Shown piece by piece: positions 18,890 through 27,757 of a stretch of DNA of 64,000 nucleotides. The position numbers and the translations under genes are program-made. Where the stretch lies: contig NZ_BMNK01000010.1 of the NCBI RefSeq assembly GCF_014646515.1, positions 143,156-207,155 on the forward strand. The letters run 5' to 3'. Origin of the DNA: Nonomuraea glycinis (lineage in GTDB: Bacteria > Actinomycetota > Actinomycetes > Streptosporangiales > Streptosporangiaceae). Under the pieces are notes generated by a model that saw only the letters and a list, made by a program, of their open reading frames with translations, searched no databases and had not been told where the DNA came from. The number at the start of each line of letters is the position of its first letter. The stretch's first letter is position 1.

Positions 18890-19186
18890 ATGTATGTGGG
18901 TGCCCTTACTCTGGACATCCTGCTCGGCGATGTGCATTCGCTGAAGCAGAAGCGATCCGTCGTGCGTCCGCTGGTCGCCGAGTTGCTACGGCGCTTTCCG
19001 GCTGTCGCCGTGGCCGAGACCGGCCACCTCGACCTGCACCGCAGAACCGAGGTCAGCATCGCGGTCGTCTCCGCCTCAGCGGACAACTGCAACGAGGTGA
19101 TGGACGCCTGCGAACGGCTGGTGGCCTTCCGCCCCGAGATCGAGCTGCTGTCGGCCAGGCATCGGATCTACAACGACGAAGACTGA
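18890..19186 (+). CDS. ylxP: DUF503 (YlxP) family protein
   Basis: 98 residues from the ATG at 18890 ('MYVGALTLDILLGDVHSLK'). The family is a small alpha/beta protein found between infB and rbfA in many Gram-positives; 'HSLKQKRSVVRPLVAELLRRFPVAVAE'-like segments are present, including 'SLKQKRSVVRPLV'. A role linked to ribosome maturation is assumed from location only. The frame is open further upstream, but that part lies after infB and has no homology signal. Confidence 0.85.
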   Translation: MYVGALTLDILLGDVHSLKQKRSVVRPLVAELLRRFPAVAVAETGHLDLHRRTEVSIAVVSASADNCNEVMDACERLVAFRPEIELLSARHRIYNDED

Positions 19187-19229
19187 ACGACCGCACGACG
19201 GCCTGTCGTGCCTGAGGGGGGAAGCGAAC

Positions 19230-19685
19230 ATGGTGGATGCACCACGAGCGCGCAAGCTTGCCGATCGCATCCAGCAGATCGTCGCCGAGATGCTGGAGCG
19301 CCGGATCAAGGACCCGCGTCTGGGCTTCGTCACCGTGACCGACACGCGGATCACGCCTGATCTGCGCGAGGCCACGGTCTTCTACACGGTGTTCGGCTCC
19401 GACGCCGAGCGCGCCGACAGCGCGGCCGCGCTCGAGAGCGCCAAGGGTGTCATCCGGTCCGAGGTGGGCCGCCAGACCGGCGTGCGTTTCACCCCGACGC
19501 TGGCGTTCAAGCATGACCCGCTGCCCGACAGCGCCCGCCAGCTCGACGACCTGATCAGCGCCGCCAAGGCGCGGGACGCCGAAGTGGCGCGGCGGGCCGC
19601 GGGCGCCGAATACGCCGGCGAGCCCGACCCGTACAAGAAGCCCGACGAGGAAGACGACGAGCAGGCGGGACACCCGGCGCCGTGA
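19230..19685 (+). CDS. rbfA: Ribosome-binding factor A
   Basis: 151 residues. The KH-like fold motifs 'RARKLADRIQQIVAEMLERRIKDPRLGFVTVTDTRITPDLREA' are present (short excerpt: 'KDPRLGFVTVTDTRITPDL'), as is 'GVRFTPTLAFKHD'. RbfA binds the 30S precursor and helps 16S rRNA maturation. The C-terminal 25 residues are acidic and variable. Its stop overlaps the nrnA start by 4 bases (GTGA). Confidence 0.95.
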   Translation: MVDAPRARKLADRIQQIVAEMLERRIKDPRLGFVTVTDTRITPDLREATVFYTVFGSDAERADSAAALESAKGVIRSEVGRQTGVRFTPTLAFKHDPLPDSARQLDDLISAAKARDAEVARRAAGAEYAGEPDPYKKPDEEDDEQAGHPAP

Positions 19686-20725
19686 CGCCCGACGTTCGCG
19701 ACAGGCTAGACCGCCCGTCCCGCGTGACCCCGGGCGCGGCGCAGCCGACCGGCTCGCCCGTGCCCGAGGCGGCGTGGAGCCGGGCGCTCCAGCTGATCTC
19801 GCAGGCCGACGAGGTGGCACTGGCCTGTCATGTGTCACCCGACGGGGACGCGCTCGGCTCGATGCTGGCCGTCGGCTTCACGCTGCGGTCGATGGGCAAG
19901 CGCGTCACCGCCTCCTTCGGCGACCGTGACTTCACCGTGCCGCGCCTGCTCGGCTTCCTGCCCGGCCAGGACATGCTGGTGCCGCCGGCGGACTATCCCG
20001 CGGCGCCCGACCTGATGATCACGTTCGACTCGCCGTCGATCGGCCGGCTGGGCGTGCTCGCCGACAGCGTCAGGCGGGCGCGCGAGCTCATCGTGGTCGA
20101 CCACCACCCGTCCAACGACGGTTTCGGCACGCTCGGCCTCATCGACCCGAGCTCGGCGGCCACCGCCATGCTGGCCGAGCAGCTGATCTACCGGCTCGGC
20201 GGCGCGCTCGACCGCGACATCGCCACCTGCCTGTACGCGGGCCTGGTGACCGACACCGGGTCGTTCAAGTACTCCTCCACCACGCCCGCCGTGCACCAGA
20301 TGGCGGCCCGCCTGGTCGCGACCGGCCTGCGTACCGAGGAGATCGCCCGGGAGCTGTGGGACCGTTCCCCGTTCGGCTACCTCAAGGTGCTGGGGGCGGC
20401 GCTGGAGCGGGTGCGGCTGGACGACGGCCTGGTGTGGACGTACGTCACCCGCGTCGACCGGGCCGCGTACGGCCTGCCGTACTGCGAGCTCGAAGGCATC
20501 ATCGACATCGTGCGGCGCACCGACGAGGCCCGGGTGGCCGCGGTCCTCAAGGAGGACGACCAGGGCGCGTGGCAGGTGTCGACCAGGTCCAAGGGCCACG
20601 TCGACGTGGCGGCGATCTGCGCCGCGCTGGGCGGCGGCGGTCACCACAGCGCGGCCGGGTTCACCTCGCACGAAGGTGTCGAGGAGACCATGGCGAAGTT
20701 CCAGGAACTGCTGAGAGAGGCTTGA
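19682..20725 (+). CDS. nrnA: DHH-family bifunctional oligoribonuclease/PAP phosphatase (NrnA-like)
   Basis: 347 residues. The DHH phosphoesterase motifs are visible: 'CHVSPDGDALGSMLAV' (motif I), 'LMITFDSPS' (II), 'VVDHHPSNDGFG' (III) and 'TGSFKYSST' (IV); the DHHA1 domain ends with 'GGGGHHSAAGF'. Such proteins degrade nano-RNA and dephosphorylate 3'-phosphoadenosine 5'-phosphate using Mn2+. It is translationally coupled to rbfA before it and truB after it (TGATG). Confidence 0.92.
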   Translation: MTPDVRDRLDRPSRVTPGAAQPTGSPVPEAAWSRALQLISQADEVALACHVSPDGDALGSMLAVGFTLRSMGKRVTASFGDRDFTVPRLLGFLPGQDMLVPPADYPAAPDLMITFDSPSIGRLGVLADSVRRARELIVVDHHPSNDGFGTLGLIDPSSAATAMLAEQLIYRLGGALDRDIATCLYAGLVTDTGSFKYSSTTPAVHQMAARLVATGLRTEEIARELWDRSPFGYLKVLGAALERVRLDDGLVWTYVTRVDRAAYGLPYCELEGIIDIVRRTDEARVAAVLKEDDQGAWQVSTRSKGHVDVAAICAALGGGGHHSAAGFTSHEGVEETMAKFQELLREA

Positions 20726-21597
20726 TGGCCGAGAGCGGCTTGATCATCGTGGACAAGCCCGCCGAGTGGACGTCCCACGACGTGGTGGCCAAGCTGCGCC
20801 GCTTCGCGGGCACCCGCCGCGTCGGGCACGCCGGCACGCTCGACCCGATGGCGACGGGCGTGCTCGTGGTGGGCGTGGAGAAGGCGACCAGGCTCCTCGG
20901 TCACCTGGCGCTGACGGAGAAGGCGTACGACGCCACGATGCGGCTGGGCGTGACCACCAACACCGACGACGCCGAGGGGCAGGTCACCGCGCAGGCCTCG
21001 GCCGCGGACGTCACCGCCGAGCGGGTGCGCGACGGCGTGGCCGCGCTCACCGGCGAGATCATGCAGATCCCACCGCAGGTCAGCGCGATCAAGGTGGACG
21101 GGCAGCGCGCCTACAAGCTGGCCCGCGCCGGCGAGAACGTGGAGCTGGCCGCCCGTCCGGTGACCATCCACACCTTCGAGATCACCGACATCCGGCACCA
21201 GGGCGAGGTCGTGGACGTGGACGCCACCGTCCGCTGCTCGTCCGGCACCTACATCCGGGCGCTCGCCCGTGACCTGGGCGCCGGTCTCGGCGTTGGCGGG
21301 CACCTGACGGCGCTGCGCCGTACCCGCGTCGGACCGTACGACCTGTCCAAGGCCAGCACCATCGACCAGCTCGCCGAGCGGTGCGCGGTGCTGCCGATCG
21401 GCGAGGCGGTCGCGGCGGCGTTCCCGCGCCGGGACATCAGCGACGAGGAGGCCCGCGTCGTCAGGCACGGCGGCCGGCTGCCCGCGGCGGGCCTCGGCAA
21501 GGGGCCGATCGGCATGTTCGGGCCCGACGGCGAGCTGCTCGCGCTCGTGGAGGAGCAGGGCCGGCTGGCCAAGCCGCTGGCCGTCTTCGTCTCCTAG
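20725..21597 (+). CDS. truB: tRNA pseudouridine(55) synthase TruB
   Basis: 290 residues. 'GLIIVDKPAEWTSHDVV' and 'RRVGHAGTLDPMATGVLVVG' (in part) are TruB hallmarks; Asp40 of 'GTLDPMATG' is the catalytic residue that attacks U55 in the T-loop. 'CSSGTYIRALARDLG' is the second conserved motif. The C-terminal ~70 residues form a PUA-like extension. The ATG overlaps the nrnA stop, and the stop codon overlaps that of the convergent methyltransferase within the same CTAG. Confidence 0.95.
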   Translation: MAESGLIIVDKPAEWTSHDVVAKLRRFAGTRRVGHAGTLDPMATGVLVVGVEKATRLLGHLALTEKAYDATMRLGVTTNTDDAEGQVTAQASAADVTAERVRDGVAALTGEIMQIPPQVSAIKVDGQRAYKLARAGENVELAARPVTIHTFEITDIRHQGEVVDVDATVRCSSGTYIRALARDLGAGLGVGGHLTALRRTRVGPYDLSKASTIDQLAERCAVLPIGEAVAAAFPRRDISDEEARVVRHGGRLPAAGLGKGPIGMFGPDGELLALVEEQGRLAKPLAVFVS

Positions 21598-22613
21598 GCG
21601 GGTTTCCTGGCCACCATGAGGTCGCGGACGATCGCCTGGTCGACCCAGTGCTCGAAGTCCGGGTAGGGGACCACGTCGAGGCCCGCCGCGGTGAGGATGC
21701 CGGCCAGCTCGTCGCGGCCGCCGCCATAGGTGTTCCAGGAGATGCCGAGCGCGCCGCCGGGGCGTAGCAGCTCGGCCCAGGTCGGCGCGGCCTGGGCGAT
21801 GAGCTCCAGCGGGCTGCGGGCCAGTCCGCCGCCGCCCTTGCTGCCGTGCTGCACGCCGTACGGGGCGTCGGTGGCGATCACGTGGAAGGAGCGCGGCTTG
21901 AAGAAGTCGCGGCTGCGCACGGTGTCGGCGTTGACGACCGACACCTGCTGCGTCTCGCCCGCTTTGTACGCCTCCTTCGACAGCGCGAAGGTGACCGAGA
22001 GCCGCCGCCCGATCAGCGCCCGCTCCCGCCGCACCGGCACGATCTCGGCGGTGTGCTTGAGCCGCTTGTTCTTCAGCCAGGTCCTGAGGAAGCCCGAGTA
22101 GGCGTCGAAGTCCTTGCCGTCGACGTCGAGCCCGTAGGCGTCGTAGCCGTACATCAGGGCCTGGTTGAGGGTCGTGCCGCGCCCGCACATCGGGTCGAAC
22201 ACCGACAATCGGCCGTCGAGAGGGAAGTCCGAGGCCAGCGCGGTGACGTTGAGCAGCAGTTTGGTGAAGTGCTCGTTGGTCTTGCCGGCGTACTTCTGGA
22301 TCGTGAGCAGATCGCTGCTCAGCCGGTCGAGGGGGCTCATCGTGAGCGGTCGGAGGAGCTCGCCCGCGAGCTCGAACAGGGCGTAGACCGACGAGAGGTT
22401 GGACAGCAGCGCCACGTCCGGCTCGCCGAGCGGCCGCGCTGTCGCGAATGTCACGTACGGCAGGCCGCCGATCCGGCTCTCCTCGATGTCCGACACCGTG
22501 GCCGTCAGCGCTCTGTCGCTGAAGACGGCCAGCTCGGCGTGGGTGAGCCGGGCGGAGCTCTGGCCGTAGACGCGGTTGAAGGCGGGCAGGATCAAAAGAG
22601 CGTAACGAGGCAT
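21594..22613 (-). CDS. TRM11-like SAM-dependent RNA methyltransferase
   Basis: 339 residues. The C-terminal half holds a Rossmann methyltransferase domain of the UPF0020/TRM11 group: 'VFDPMCGRGTTLNQAL' (SAM binding) near residue 155 and 'VIATDAPYGVQHG' near residue 250, an N6/N2-type 'DPPY-like' catalytic motif with Ala in the second position. The N-terminal 140 residues would be the RNA-binding part. It likely methylates a guanosine in tRNA or a related RNA, by family analogy only. It is inserted between truB and ribF on the opposite strand, and its ATG is 65-70 bases from the ribF start. Confidence 0.8.
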   Translation of the reverse strand: MPRYALLILPAFNRVYGQSSARLTHAELAVFSDRALTATVSDIEESRIGGLPYVTFATARPLGEPDVALLSNLSSVYALFELAGELLRPLTMSPLDRLSSDLLTIQKYAGKTNEHFTKLLLNVTALASDFPLDGRLSVFDPMCGRGTTLNQALMYGYDAYGLDVDGKDFDAYSGFLRTWLKNKRLKHTAEIVPVRRERALIGRRLSVTFALSKEAYKAGETQQVSVVNADTVRSRDFFKPRSFHVIATDAPYGVQHGSKGGGGLARSPLELIAQAAPTWAELLRPGGALGISWNTYGGGRDELAGILTAAGLDVVPYPDFEHWVDQAIVRDLMVARKPA

Positions 22614-22680
22614 GGTGGCAACGATGGTACCGCCCTCGGTTTCAGCGAACGGGGACGAGCATGGCAGGCTTGTGGAGGGA

Positions 22681-23625
22681 GTGATCCGCCACAAGCGAAT
22701 GGGGCCGGGCGTGCGGGATTCGGAGAGATCTGTCGTCACGATCGGTGTGTTCGACGGCGTGCACCTCGGCCACCGGAGGGTGGTCGAGCGGGCCGTCGCC
22801 GTCGCGCGCGAGCGAGGGCTGCGTGCCGTGGCGCTCACGTTCGAGCCGCATCCGGACGAGCTCGTGCGGCCCGGCCACCGCCCGGCACGCCTGACGAGGC
22901 CGCGGCGCAGGGCCGATCTGCTGAAGCAGCTGGGCGTGGACGAGGTCCGGGTGCTGGAGTTCACGCTGGAGATGTCGCGGCTCAGCCCGGCCGAGTTCGC
23001 CCAGCGGGTGCTCGCCGACGGGCTGCGCGCCGCTTGCGTCGTGGTGGGGGAGGACTTCACCTTCGGCCACCGCGCCGAGGGCGACACCGAGACGCTGCGG
23101 GCGCTGGGGGAGAAGTACGACTTCACGGTCGAGACCGTCATGCTGCTCGACGCGCTCTCCTCTACCGAGATCCGCGAGCGGCTGGTGTCGGGCGACGTCC
23201 GCGGGGCCGCCGCCGACCTGGGGCGGCCGCACCGGGTGGAGGGCGTGGTGGTCCGCGGTTATCAGCGCGGGCGTCAGCTCGGCTTCCCCACGGCCAACGT
23301 GGAGACGCCGCCGCAGACGGCCATCCCGGCGGACGGCGTCTACGCGGGCTGGCTGGAGTGCGTGCCGGTGGCCAACCTGCCCGCCCTCTACGAGGGCGAG
23401 CGGTGGCCGGCCGCCATCTCGGTCGGCACCAACCCCACGTTCGAGGGGGTGCCGCGCACGGTCGAGGCGTACGCGCTGGACCGCGACGACCTGGAGCTGT
23501 ACGGCGTGCACGTGGCGGTCGAGTTCGCGGCGAGGCTTCGGGGCAACACCAAGTTCGACTCGATCGAGGGGCTCATCACCCAGATCCACGCCGACGTGGC
23601 CGAAGCCCGCCGCCTGACCTCCTGA
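22681..23625 (+). CDS. ribF: Bifunctional riboflavin kinase/FAD synthetase
   Basis: About 314 residues. The FAD synthetase domain comes first with 'VTIGVFDGVHLGHRRVVERA' (nucleotidyl-transferase HxGH-like motif), 'LTFEPHPDELVRP' and 'VVVGEDFTFGHRAEGD'; the flavokinase domain follows from about residue 185 with 'GRQLGFPTANVE' and 'ISVGTNPTFEG'. It makes FMN and then FAD from riboflavin. The start is uncertain: the GTG at 22681 directly follows GGAGGGA (spacing short), an ATG lies at 22699, and the frame is open to 22612. The usual Trp-containing leader of other RibF proteins is not obvious. Confidence 0.93.
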   Translation: MIRHKRMGPGVRDSERSVVTIGVFDGVHLGHRRVVERAVAVARERGLRAVALTFEPHPDELVRPGHRPARLTRPRRRADLLKQLGVDEVRVLEFTLEMSRLSPAEFAQRVLADGLRAACVVVGEDFTFGHRAEGDTETLRALGEKYDFTVETVMLLDALSSTEIRERLVSGDVRGAAADLGRPHRVEGVVVRGYQRGRQLGFPTANVETPPQTAIPADGVYAGWLECVPVANLPALYEGERWPAAISVGTNPTFEGVPRTVEAYALDRDDLELYGVHVAVEFAARLRGNTKFDSIEGLITQIHADVAEARRLTS

Positions 23626-23650
23626 GAGCCTTCCCGCGCGCTGCAGCTTC

Positions 23651-24238
23651 TTACGGTCTGCGCAGGGACTCCAGCAGTCGTGACAGCGCCGCCAGGGTGT
23701 CGGCCAGGTCGTGTGGTCCCGGCGATTGGGCCAGCCACAGCACGGCCTCGTTCATCGCGCCCGACAGCAGGTGGGTGAGTGGGGCCACCGGCTGGGCGGC
23801 GATGACGCCGTCCTCGATGAGCCCGGCCAGCGCCTCGGCCAGGTGCCGGGCGGAGGTGGCCTCGTCGATCGCCCGCCATTCGTTCCAGCCCAGCACGGCC
23901 GGGCCGTCGATCAGCATGACGCGCTGCACCTCGGGGTCGGCGCCCGCGGTCACGAAGGCCGCGCAGCCGGCCTTGAGCTGCGACCAGGGGTCGCCCGCGG
24001 CCTCGGCGGCGGCCGCCACCCGGGCCGCCACCTCCTGCTGCACCTCCACCAGCACCGCGCGGAACAGCTCCGCCTTGCCTTCGAAGTGGTGGTAGAGGGC
24101 GCCCTTGGTGACGCCGGACTCGCGCACGATCTCGGCCAGGCCGACCGCGCCGTACCCCTTGCTCGCGAAGAGCCGCCTGCTCACGGCGACCAGCGTGCGC
24201 CTGGTCTGCTCCCGCTGCTCGGCTCTGGTCCTCGGCAC
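23651..24238 (-). CDS. TetR-family transcriptional regulator
   Basis: 195 residues. The N-terminal helix-turn-helix is typical ('AEQREQTRRTLVAVSRRLF', 'GLAEIVRESGVTKGALYHHF'). The rest is an all-helical ligand-binding domain. It is divergent from the VOC gene at 24315, and two matching dyads occupy the space between them, so it very probably represses both itself and the VOC gene. The ligand is unknown. Confidence 0.9.
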   Translation of the reverse strand: MPRTRAEQREQTRRTLVAVSRRLFASKGYGAVGLAEIVRESGVTKGALYHHFEGKAELFRAVLVEVQQEVAARVAAAAEAAGDPWSQLKAGCAAFVTAGADPEVQRVMLIDGPAVLGWNEWRAIDEATSARHLAEALAGLIEDGVIAAQPVAPLTHLLSGAMNEAVLWLAQSPGPHDLADTLAALSRLLESLRRP

Positions 24239-24252
24239 CGCGCCCCCTTTGA

Positions 24253-24300
24253 CATACCGATGGTACGCGAACTAGCCTACCGCCACATACCGTTGGTATG
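24253..24300. promoter_or_regulatory. Twin operators of the TetR/VOC pair
   Basis: Two copies of one dyad: CATACC-GAT-GGTACG at 24253-24267 (one arm mismatch) and CATACC-GTT-GGTATG at 24286-24300 (perfect 6-bp arms). Their centres are 33 bases apart, close to three helical turns, so two dimers would bind the same face. The pair fills most of the 76-base divergent gap, next to both start codons. Confidence 0.75.
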
Positions 24301-24314
24301 CGAAGGAAGGAATC

Positions 24315-24716
24315 ATGGAACTCACCGGCTTCTATCCAGTGATCTGCACCGACCAGGTGGCCGAGTCCCGGGACTTCTACGTCAAGCTGTTCGGCTTCGA
24401 GGTGACGTTCGAGGCGGACTGGTACGTGAGCCTGCGCCGTGGCTCCTACGAGCTGGCGCTGCTCGACCACACCCACCCGACGCTGCCCGAGGCCTCCCGC
24501 AGGCAGGTCGCCGGGCTGCTGCTCAACTTCGAGGTGGCCGACGCCGACGCCGAGTGGGAGCGGCTGGTCGTGCGCGCGGGCCTGGCGCCCGAGCTGCCGT
24601 TGCGCAGCGAGGACTTCGGCCAGCGGCACTTCATCGTGGCCGATCCCAACGGCGTGCTCATCGACGTCATCACGCCCATCGCGCCTTCCCAGGACTACGC
24701 CGAGCACTACGTCTGA
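24315..24716 (+). CDS. VOC (glyoxalase/bleomycin-resistance fold) family protein
   Basis: 133 residues with the paired beta-alpha-beta-beta-beta modules of the VOC superfamily: 'FYPVICTDQVAESRDFYVKLFGFEV' at the N-terminus (short form: 'SRDFYVKLFGFEV') and 'FGQRHFIVADPNGVLIDVI' at the end. 'VADPNGVLIDV' matches the usual C-terminal metal-side strand. Possible roles are detoxification or drug binding; the substrate is unknown. AAGGAAGG lies just before the ATG. Control by the divergent TetR protein is likely. Confidence 0.85.
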   Translation: MELTGFYPVICTDQVAESRDFYVKLFGFEVTFEADWYVSLRRGSYELALLDHTHPTLPEASRRQVAGLLLNFEVADADAEWERLVVRAGLAPELPLRSEDFGQRHFIVADPNGVLIDVITPIAPSQDYAEHYV

Positions 24717-24881
24717 CGGCGAGCAGCCCGGGCACCCGGCCCACGGTGGTAACCTTGTATGTCGGCTCTGTGACGGCGGCGCTCCGCGCTGCCCTGAAGG
24801 CCTTCGCCGCGGCGACTGTAGGCACGCACGGTCGTTCGCATCAGGTTTCCATTCGCGCGTGCCCGTAGATGAAGGAGAGCC

Positions 24882-25151
24882 GTGTCCCTAGACACCGCTG
24901 CCAAGAAGTCCATCATTGAGGAATATGCGACGGCCGACGGTGACACAGGGTCGCCCGAGGTGCAGATCGCGCTGCTCAGCAAGCGCATCAGCGAGCTCAC
25001 CGAGCACCTGAAGACGCACAAGCACGACCACCACAGCCGTCGTGGCCTGCTTCTGCTCGTCGGTCGCCGGCGCCGCCTGCTGAAGTACCTTCAGAAGGTC
25101 GACATCGCGCGTTACCGTGCGCTCATCGAGCGCCTCGGCCTGCGCCGATAG
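24882..25151 (+). CDS. rpsO: 30S ribosomal protein S15
   Basis: 89 residues, the normal length. 'EYATADGDTGSPEVQIALL', 'HLKTHKHDHHSRRGLLLLVGRRRRLLKYL' (in part) and 'RYRALIERLGLRR' are S15 signatures. S15 binds helices 20-22 of 16S rRNA and organises the platform. GTG start with GGAGAG upstream. As usual it lies just before pnp, and a strong hairpin follows its stop. Confidence 0.98.
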   Translation: MSLDTAAKKSIIEEYATADGDTGSPEVQIALLSKRISELTEHLKTHKHDHHSRRGLLLLVGRRRRLLKYLQKVDIARYRALIERLGLRR

Positions 25152-25157
25152 CATGAG

Positions 25158-25184
25158 AGGGAGCGGCGTGACACGCCGCTCCCT
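25158..25184 (+). terminator. Hairpin after rpsO
   Basis: AGGGAGCGGCG at 25158-25168, loop TGACA, then CGCCGCTCCCT at 25174-25184: an 11-bp perfect GC-rich stem starting six bases after the rpsO stop. There is no long T-run, which is usual for actinobacteria. It could be a terminator or an RNase III processing site that shapes pnp expression. Confidence 0.7.
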
Positions 25185-25426
25185 TCTCATATGGTCCGGC
25201 GAGTCGAACGGCTCCGCGCCGCGCGCCTGACGTACAACTGAATATCCGAGACACTTAGAGCCCCCGCGTCCGCTCAGCACCATGCGACCCGCGACGCCTG
25301 CGGGCCGGTCCTCGGTAGTGGCTTCCGGTAACCAAGACCGGGCGCTTCGATCGAAGACCGGCGCTGCACCTAACGAGGGTGCCGGTGTACAGGGCGCGGG
25401 AGACCGACTGACCAAGGAGGTCCCCC
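25185..25426 (+). other. Long pnp leader region
   Basis: This 242-base gap holds no gene. It contains CTTCGATCGAAG (25345-25356), a 12-base self-complementary sequence inside a GC-rich stem context, and a near-ideal AAGGAGGT ribosome site at 25414-25421. A long structured leader fits the known RNase III/PNPase autoregulation of pnp in other bacteria, but this is inference here. Confidence 0.4.
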
Positions 25427-27757
25427 GTGGAGGGTGTCCACACAGCTGAAGCCGTCATAGACAACGGCTCCTTCGGAACGCGCACGATCCGGTTCGAGAC
25501 CGGACGGCTCGCACAGCAGGCGGCAGGCAGTGCCGTCGCCTATCTCGACAGCGACACGATGGTCCTGTCGGCGACCACGGCGGGCAAGCACCCGCGAGAG
25601 AACCTCGACTTCTTCCCGCTCACGGTGGACGTCGAGGAGCGGATGTACGCCGCGGGCCGCATTCCCGGCTCGTTCTTCCGGCGTGAGGGCCGTCCTTCCG
25701 AGGACGCCATCCTCACCTGCCGGCTCATCGACCGGCCGCTGCGCCCGTCGTTCGTCAAGGGCCTGCGCAACGAGATCCAGGTCGTCGCCACCGTGATGGC
25801 GCTCAACCCGGATCACCTCTACGACGTGGTGGCCATCAACGCCGCCTCGTTGTCCACGCAGCTCGCCGGGCTGCCGTTCTCCGGCCCGATCGGCGGCGTC
25901 CGCGTCGCGCTGATCGACGGCCAGTGGGTGGCCTTCCCCACCCACCACGAGCTTGAGCGCGCCACGTTCGACATGGTCGTGGCGGGTCGGGTGCTCGCCG
26001 ACGGCGACGTCGCGATCATGATGGTCGAGGCCGAGTCCACCAAGGACACGCTCAAGCTGGTCGCCGACGGCGCCGTGGCGCCCACCGAGGAGACCGTCGC
26101 CGAGGGCCTCGACGCCGCCAAGCCCTTCATCAAGGTGCTGTGCGAGGCGCAGTCGCGGATCGCGCAGGTCGCCGCCAAGGAGACCGCCGAATATCCGATC
26201 TTCCTGGACTACCAGGACGACGTCCTCGCCGCGGTCGAGGCCGGCGTGAAGACCGAGCTGAGCGCCGCGCTCACCATCGCCGGCAAGCAGGAGCGCGAGA
26301 ACGAGCTCGACAAGGTCAAGGCGCTGGCGGCCGAGAAGCTGCTGCCGGAGTTCGAGGGCCGCGAGAAGGAGATCTCCGCCGCCTTCCGCTCGGTGATGAA
26401 GAAGCTCATGCGCGAGCGGGTCGTCAAGGATGGCCTGCGCATCGACGGCCGCGGCACCAAGGACATCCGCGCCCTGTCGGCCGAGGTCCACGTGGTGCCC
26501 CGGGTGCACGGCTCGGCCCTGTTCGAGCGTGGCGAGACGCAGATCCTCGGCATCACGACGCTCAACATGCTGCGCATGGAGCAGGTCATCGACACGCTCA
26601 ACCCCGACCGCACCAAGCGTTACATGCACAACTACAACTTCCCGCCCTACTCCACCGGTGAGACCGGCCGGGTGGGCTCGCCCAAGCGCCGCGAGATCGG
26701 TCACGGCGCGCTGGCCGAGCGGGCGCTGATCCCGGTGCTGCCGGCCCGCGAGGAGTTCCCGTACGCCATCCGCCAGGTCTCCGAGGCGCTCGGCTCCAAC
26801 GGCTCGACCTCGATGGGCTCGGTCTGCGCCTCCACGATGGCGCTGCTCGACGCCGGTGTGCCGCTCAAGGAGATGGTGGCCGGCATCGCGATGGGCCTCA
26901 TCAACGAGGGTGACGACTACGTCACGCTGACCGACATCCTCGGCGCCGAGGACGCCATGGGCGACATGGACTTCAAGGTCGCCGGCACCAAGGACGTCAT
27001 CACCGCCCTGCAGCTCGACACCAAGCTCGACGGCATTCCCGCCTCGGTGCTGGCCGGTGCGCTCAAGCAGGCCAAGGGCGCCAGGCTGGCGATCCTCGAC
27101 GTGATGCAGGAGGCCATCGACTCCCCGGCGGAGATGAACCCGACGGCACCGCGCATCATCACCATCAAGGTCCCGGTGGACAAGATCGGCGAAGTCATCG
27201 GCCCCAAGGGCAAGATGATCAACCAGATCCAGGACGACACGGGCGCCGAGATCACCATCGAGGACGACGGCACCATCTACATCGGTGCCACCGACGGCCC
27301 CTCCGCGGAGGCGGCCCGTACGGCGATCAACGGCATCGCCAACCCGCACATGCCGGAGGTCGGCGAGCGCTACCTGGGCACGGTCGTCAAGATCGCCGCC
27401 TTCGGTGCGTTCATCTCGCTCATGCCGGGCAAGGACGGTCTGCTGCACGTCTCGCAGATCCGCAAGCTGCACGGCGGCAAGCGCATCGAGAACGTCGAAG
27501 ACGTGATGGGCGTCGGCGAGAAGATCCAGGTGGAGATCGCCGAGATCGACCAGCGGGGCAAGCTCTCTCTCGTGCCCGTCGAGGTCATCGAGAAGGAGGC
27601 CGCCGAGAAGGAGGCCAAGGGCGACACCGACGAGGCTCAGCCCGAGGCGGCCGCTCCGGCCGGCGACGACAAGCCCCGCGACGACCGCCCGCGCCGTACC
27701 CGCACCCGGGTGCGCGCCCCGCGCAACGATAGCGACGGCGGCGACCGCAACTCGTGA
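25427..27757 (+). CDS. pnp: Polynucleotide phosphorylase
   Basis: 776 residues. Two RNase PH-like domains (about 15-230 and 330-560) flank an all-helical domain; 'NFPPYSTGETGRVGSPKRREIGHGALAERAL' (in part: 'GSPKRREIGHGALAERAL') and 'GSNGSTSMGSVCASTMALLDAG' carry the phosphorolytic site in the second core. A KH domain ('VIGPKGKMINQIQDDTGAEI') and an S1 domain ('GTVVKIAAFGAFISLMPGKDGLLHVS' in part) end the protein, with a basic C-terminal tail. It degrades RNA 3'-5' and in actinomycetes can also add 3' tails. GTG start after AAGGAGGT. Confidence 0.97.
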   Translation: MEGVHTAEAVIDNGSFGTRTIRFETGRLAQQAAGSAVAYLDSDTMVLSATTAGKHPRENLDFFPLTVDVEERMYAAGRIPGSFFRREGRPSEDAILTCRLIDRPLRPSFVKGLRNEIQVVATVMALNPDHLYDVVAINAASLSTQLAGLPFSGPIGGVRVALIDGQWVAFPTHHELERATFDMVVAGRVLADGDVAIMMVEAESTKDTLKLVADGAVAPTEETVAEGLDAAKPFIKVLCEAQSRIAQVAAKETAEYPIFLDYQDDVLAAVEAGVKTELSAALTIAGKQERENELDKVKALAAEKLLPEFEGREKEISAAFRSVMKKLMRERVVKDGLRIDGRGTKDIRALSAEVHVVPRVHGSALFERGETQILGITTLNMLRMEQVIDTLNPDRTKRYMHNYNFPPYSTGETGRVGSPKRREIGHGALAERALIPVLPAREEFPYAIRQVSEALGSNGSTSMGSVCASTMALLDAGVPLKEMVAGIAMGLINEGDDYVTLTDILGAEDAMGDMDFKVAGTKDVITALQLDTKLDGIPASVLAGALKQAKGARLAILDVMQEAIDSPAEMNPTAPRIITIKVPVDKIGEVIGPKGKMINQIQDDTGAEITIEDDGTIYIGATDGPSAEAARTAINGIANPHMPEVGERYLGTVVKIAAFGAFISLMPGKDGLLHVSQIRKLHGGKRIENVEDVMGVGEKIQVEIAEIDQRGKLSLVPVEVIEKEAAEKEAKGDTDEAQPEAAAPAGDDKPRDDRPRRTRTRVRAPRNDSDGGDRNS

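Noticed and set aside
15925..19092. Open frame of over 1000 codons on the minus strand opposite infB
   Set aside because: It mirrors the GC-rich codon pattern of infB, has no family features, and infB is unambiguous on the other strand.
24717..24881. tRNA or small RNA before rpsO
   Set aside because: No cloverleaf or conserved tRNA bases are visible; it is more simply the rpsO promoter region.
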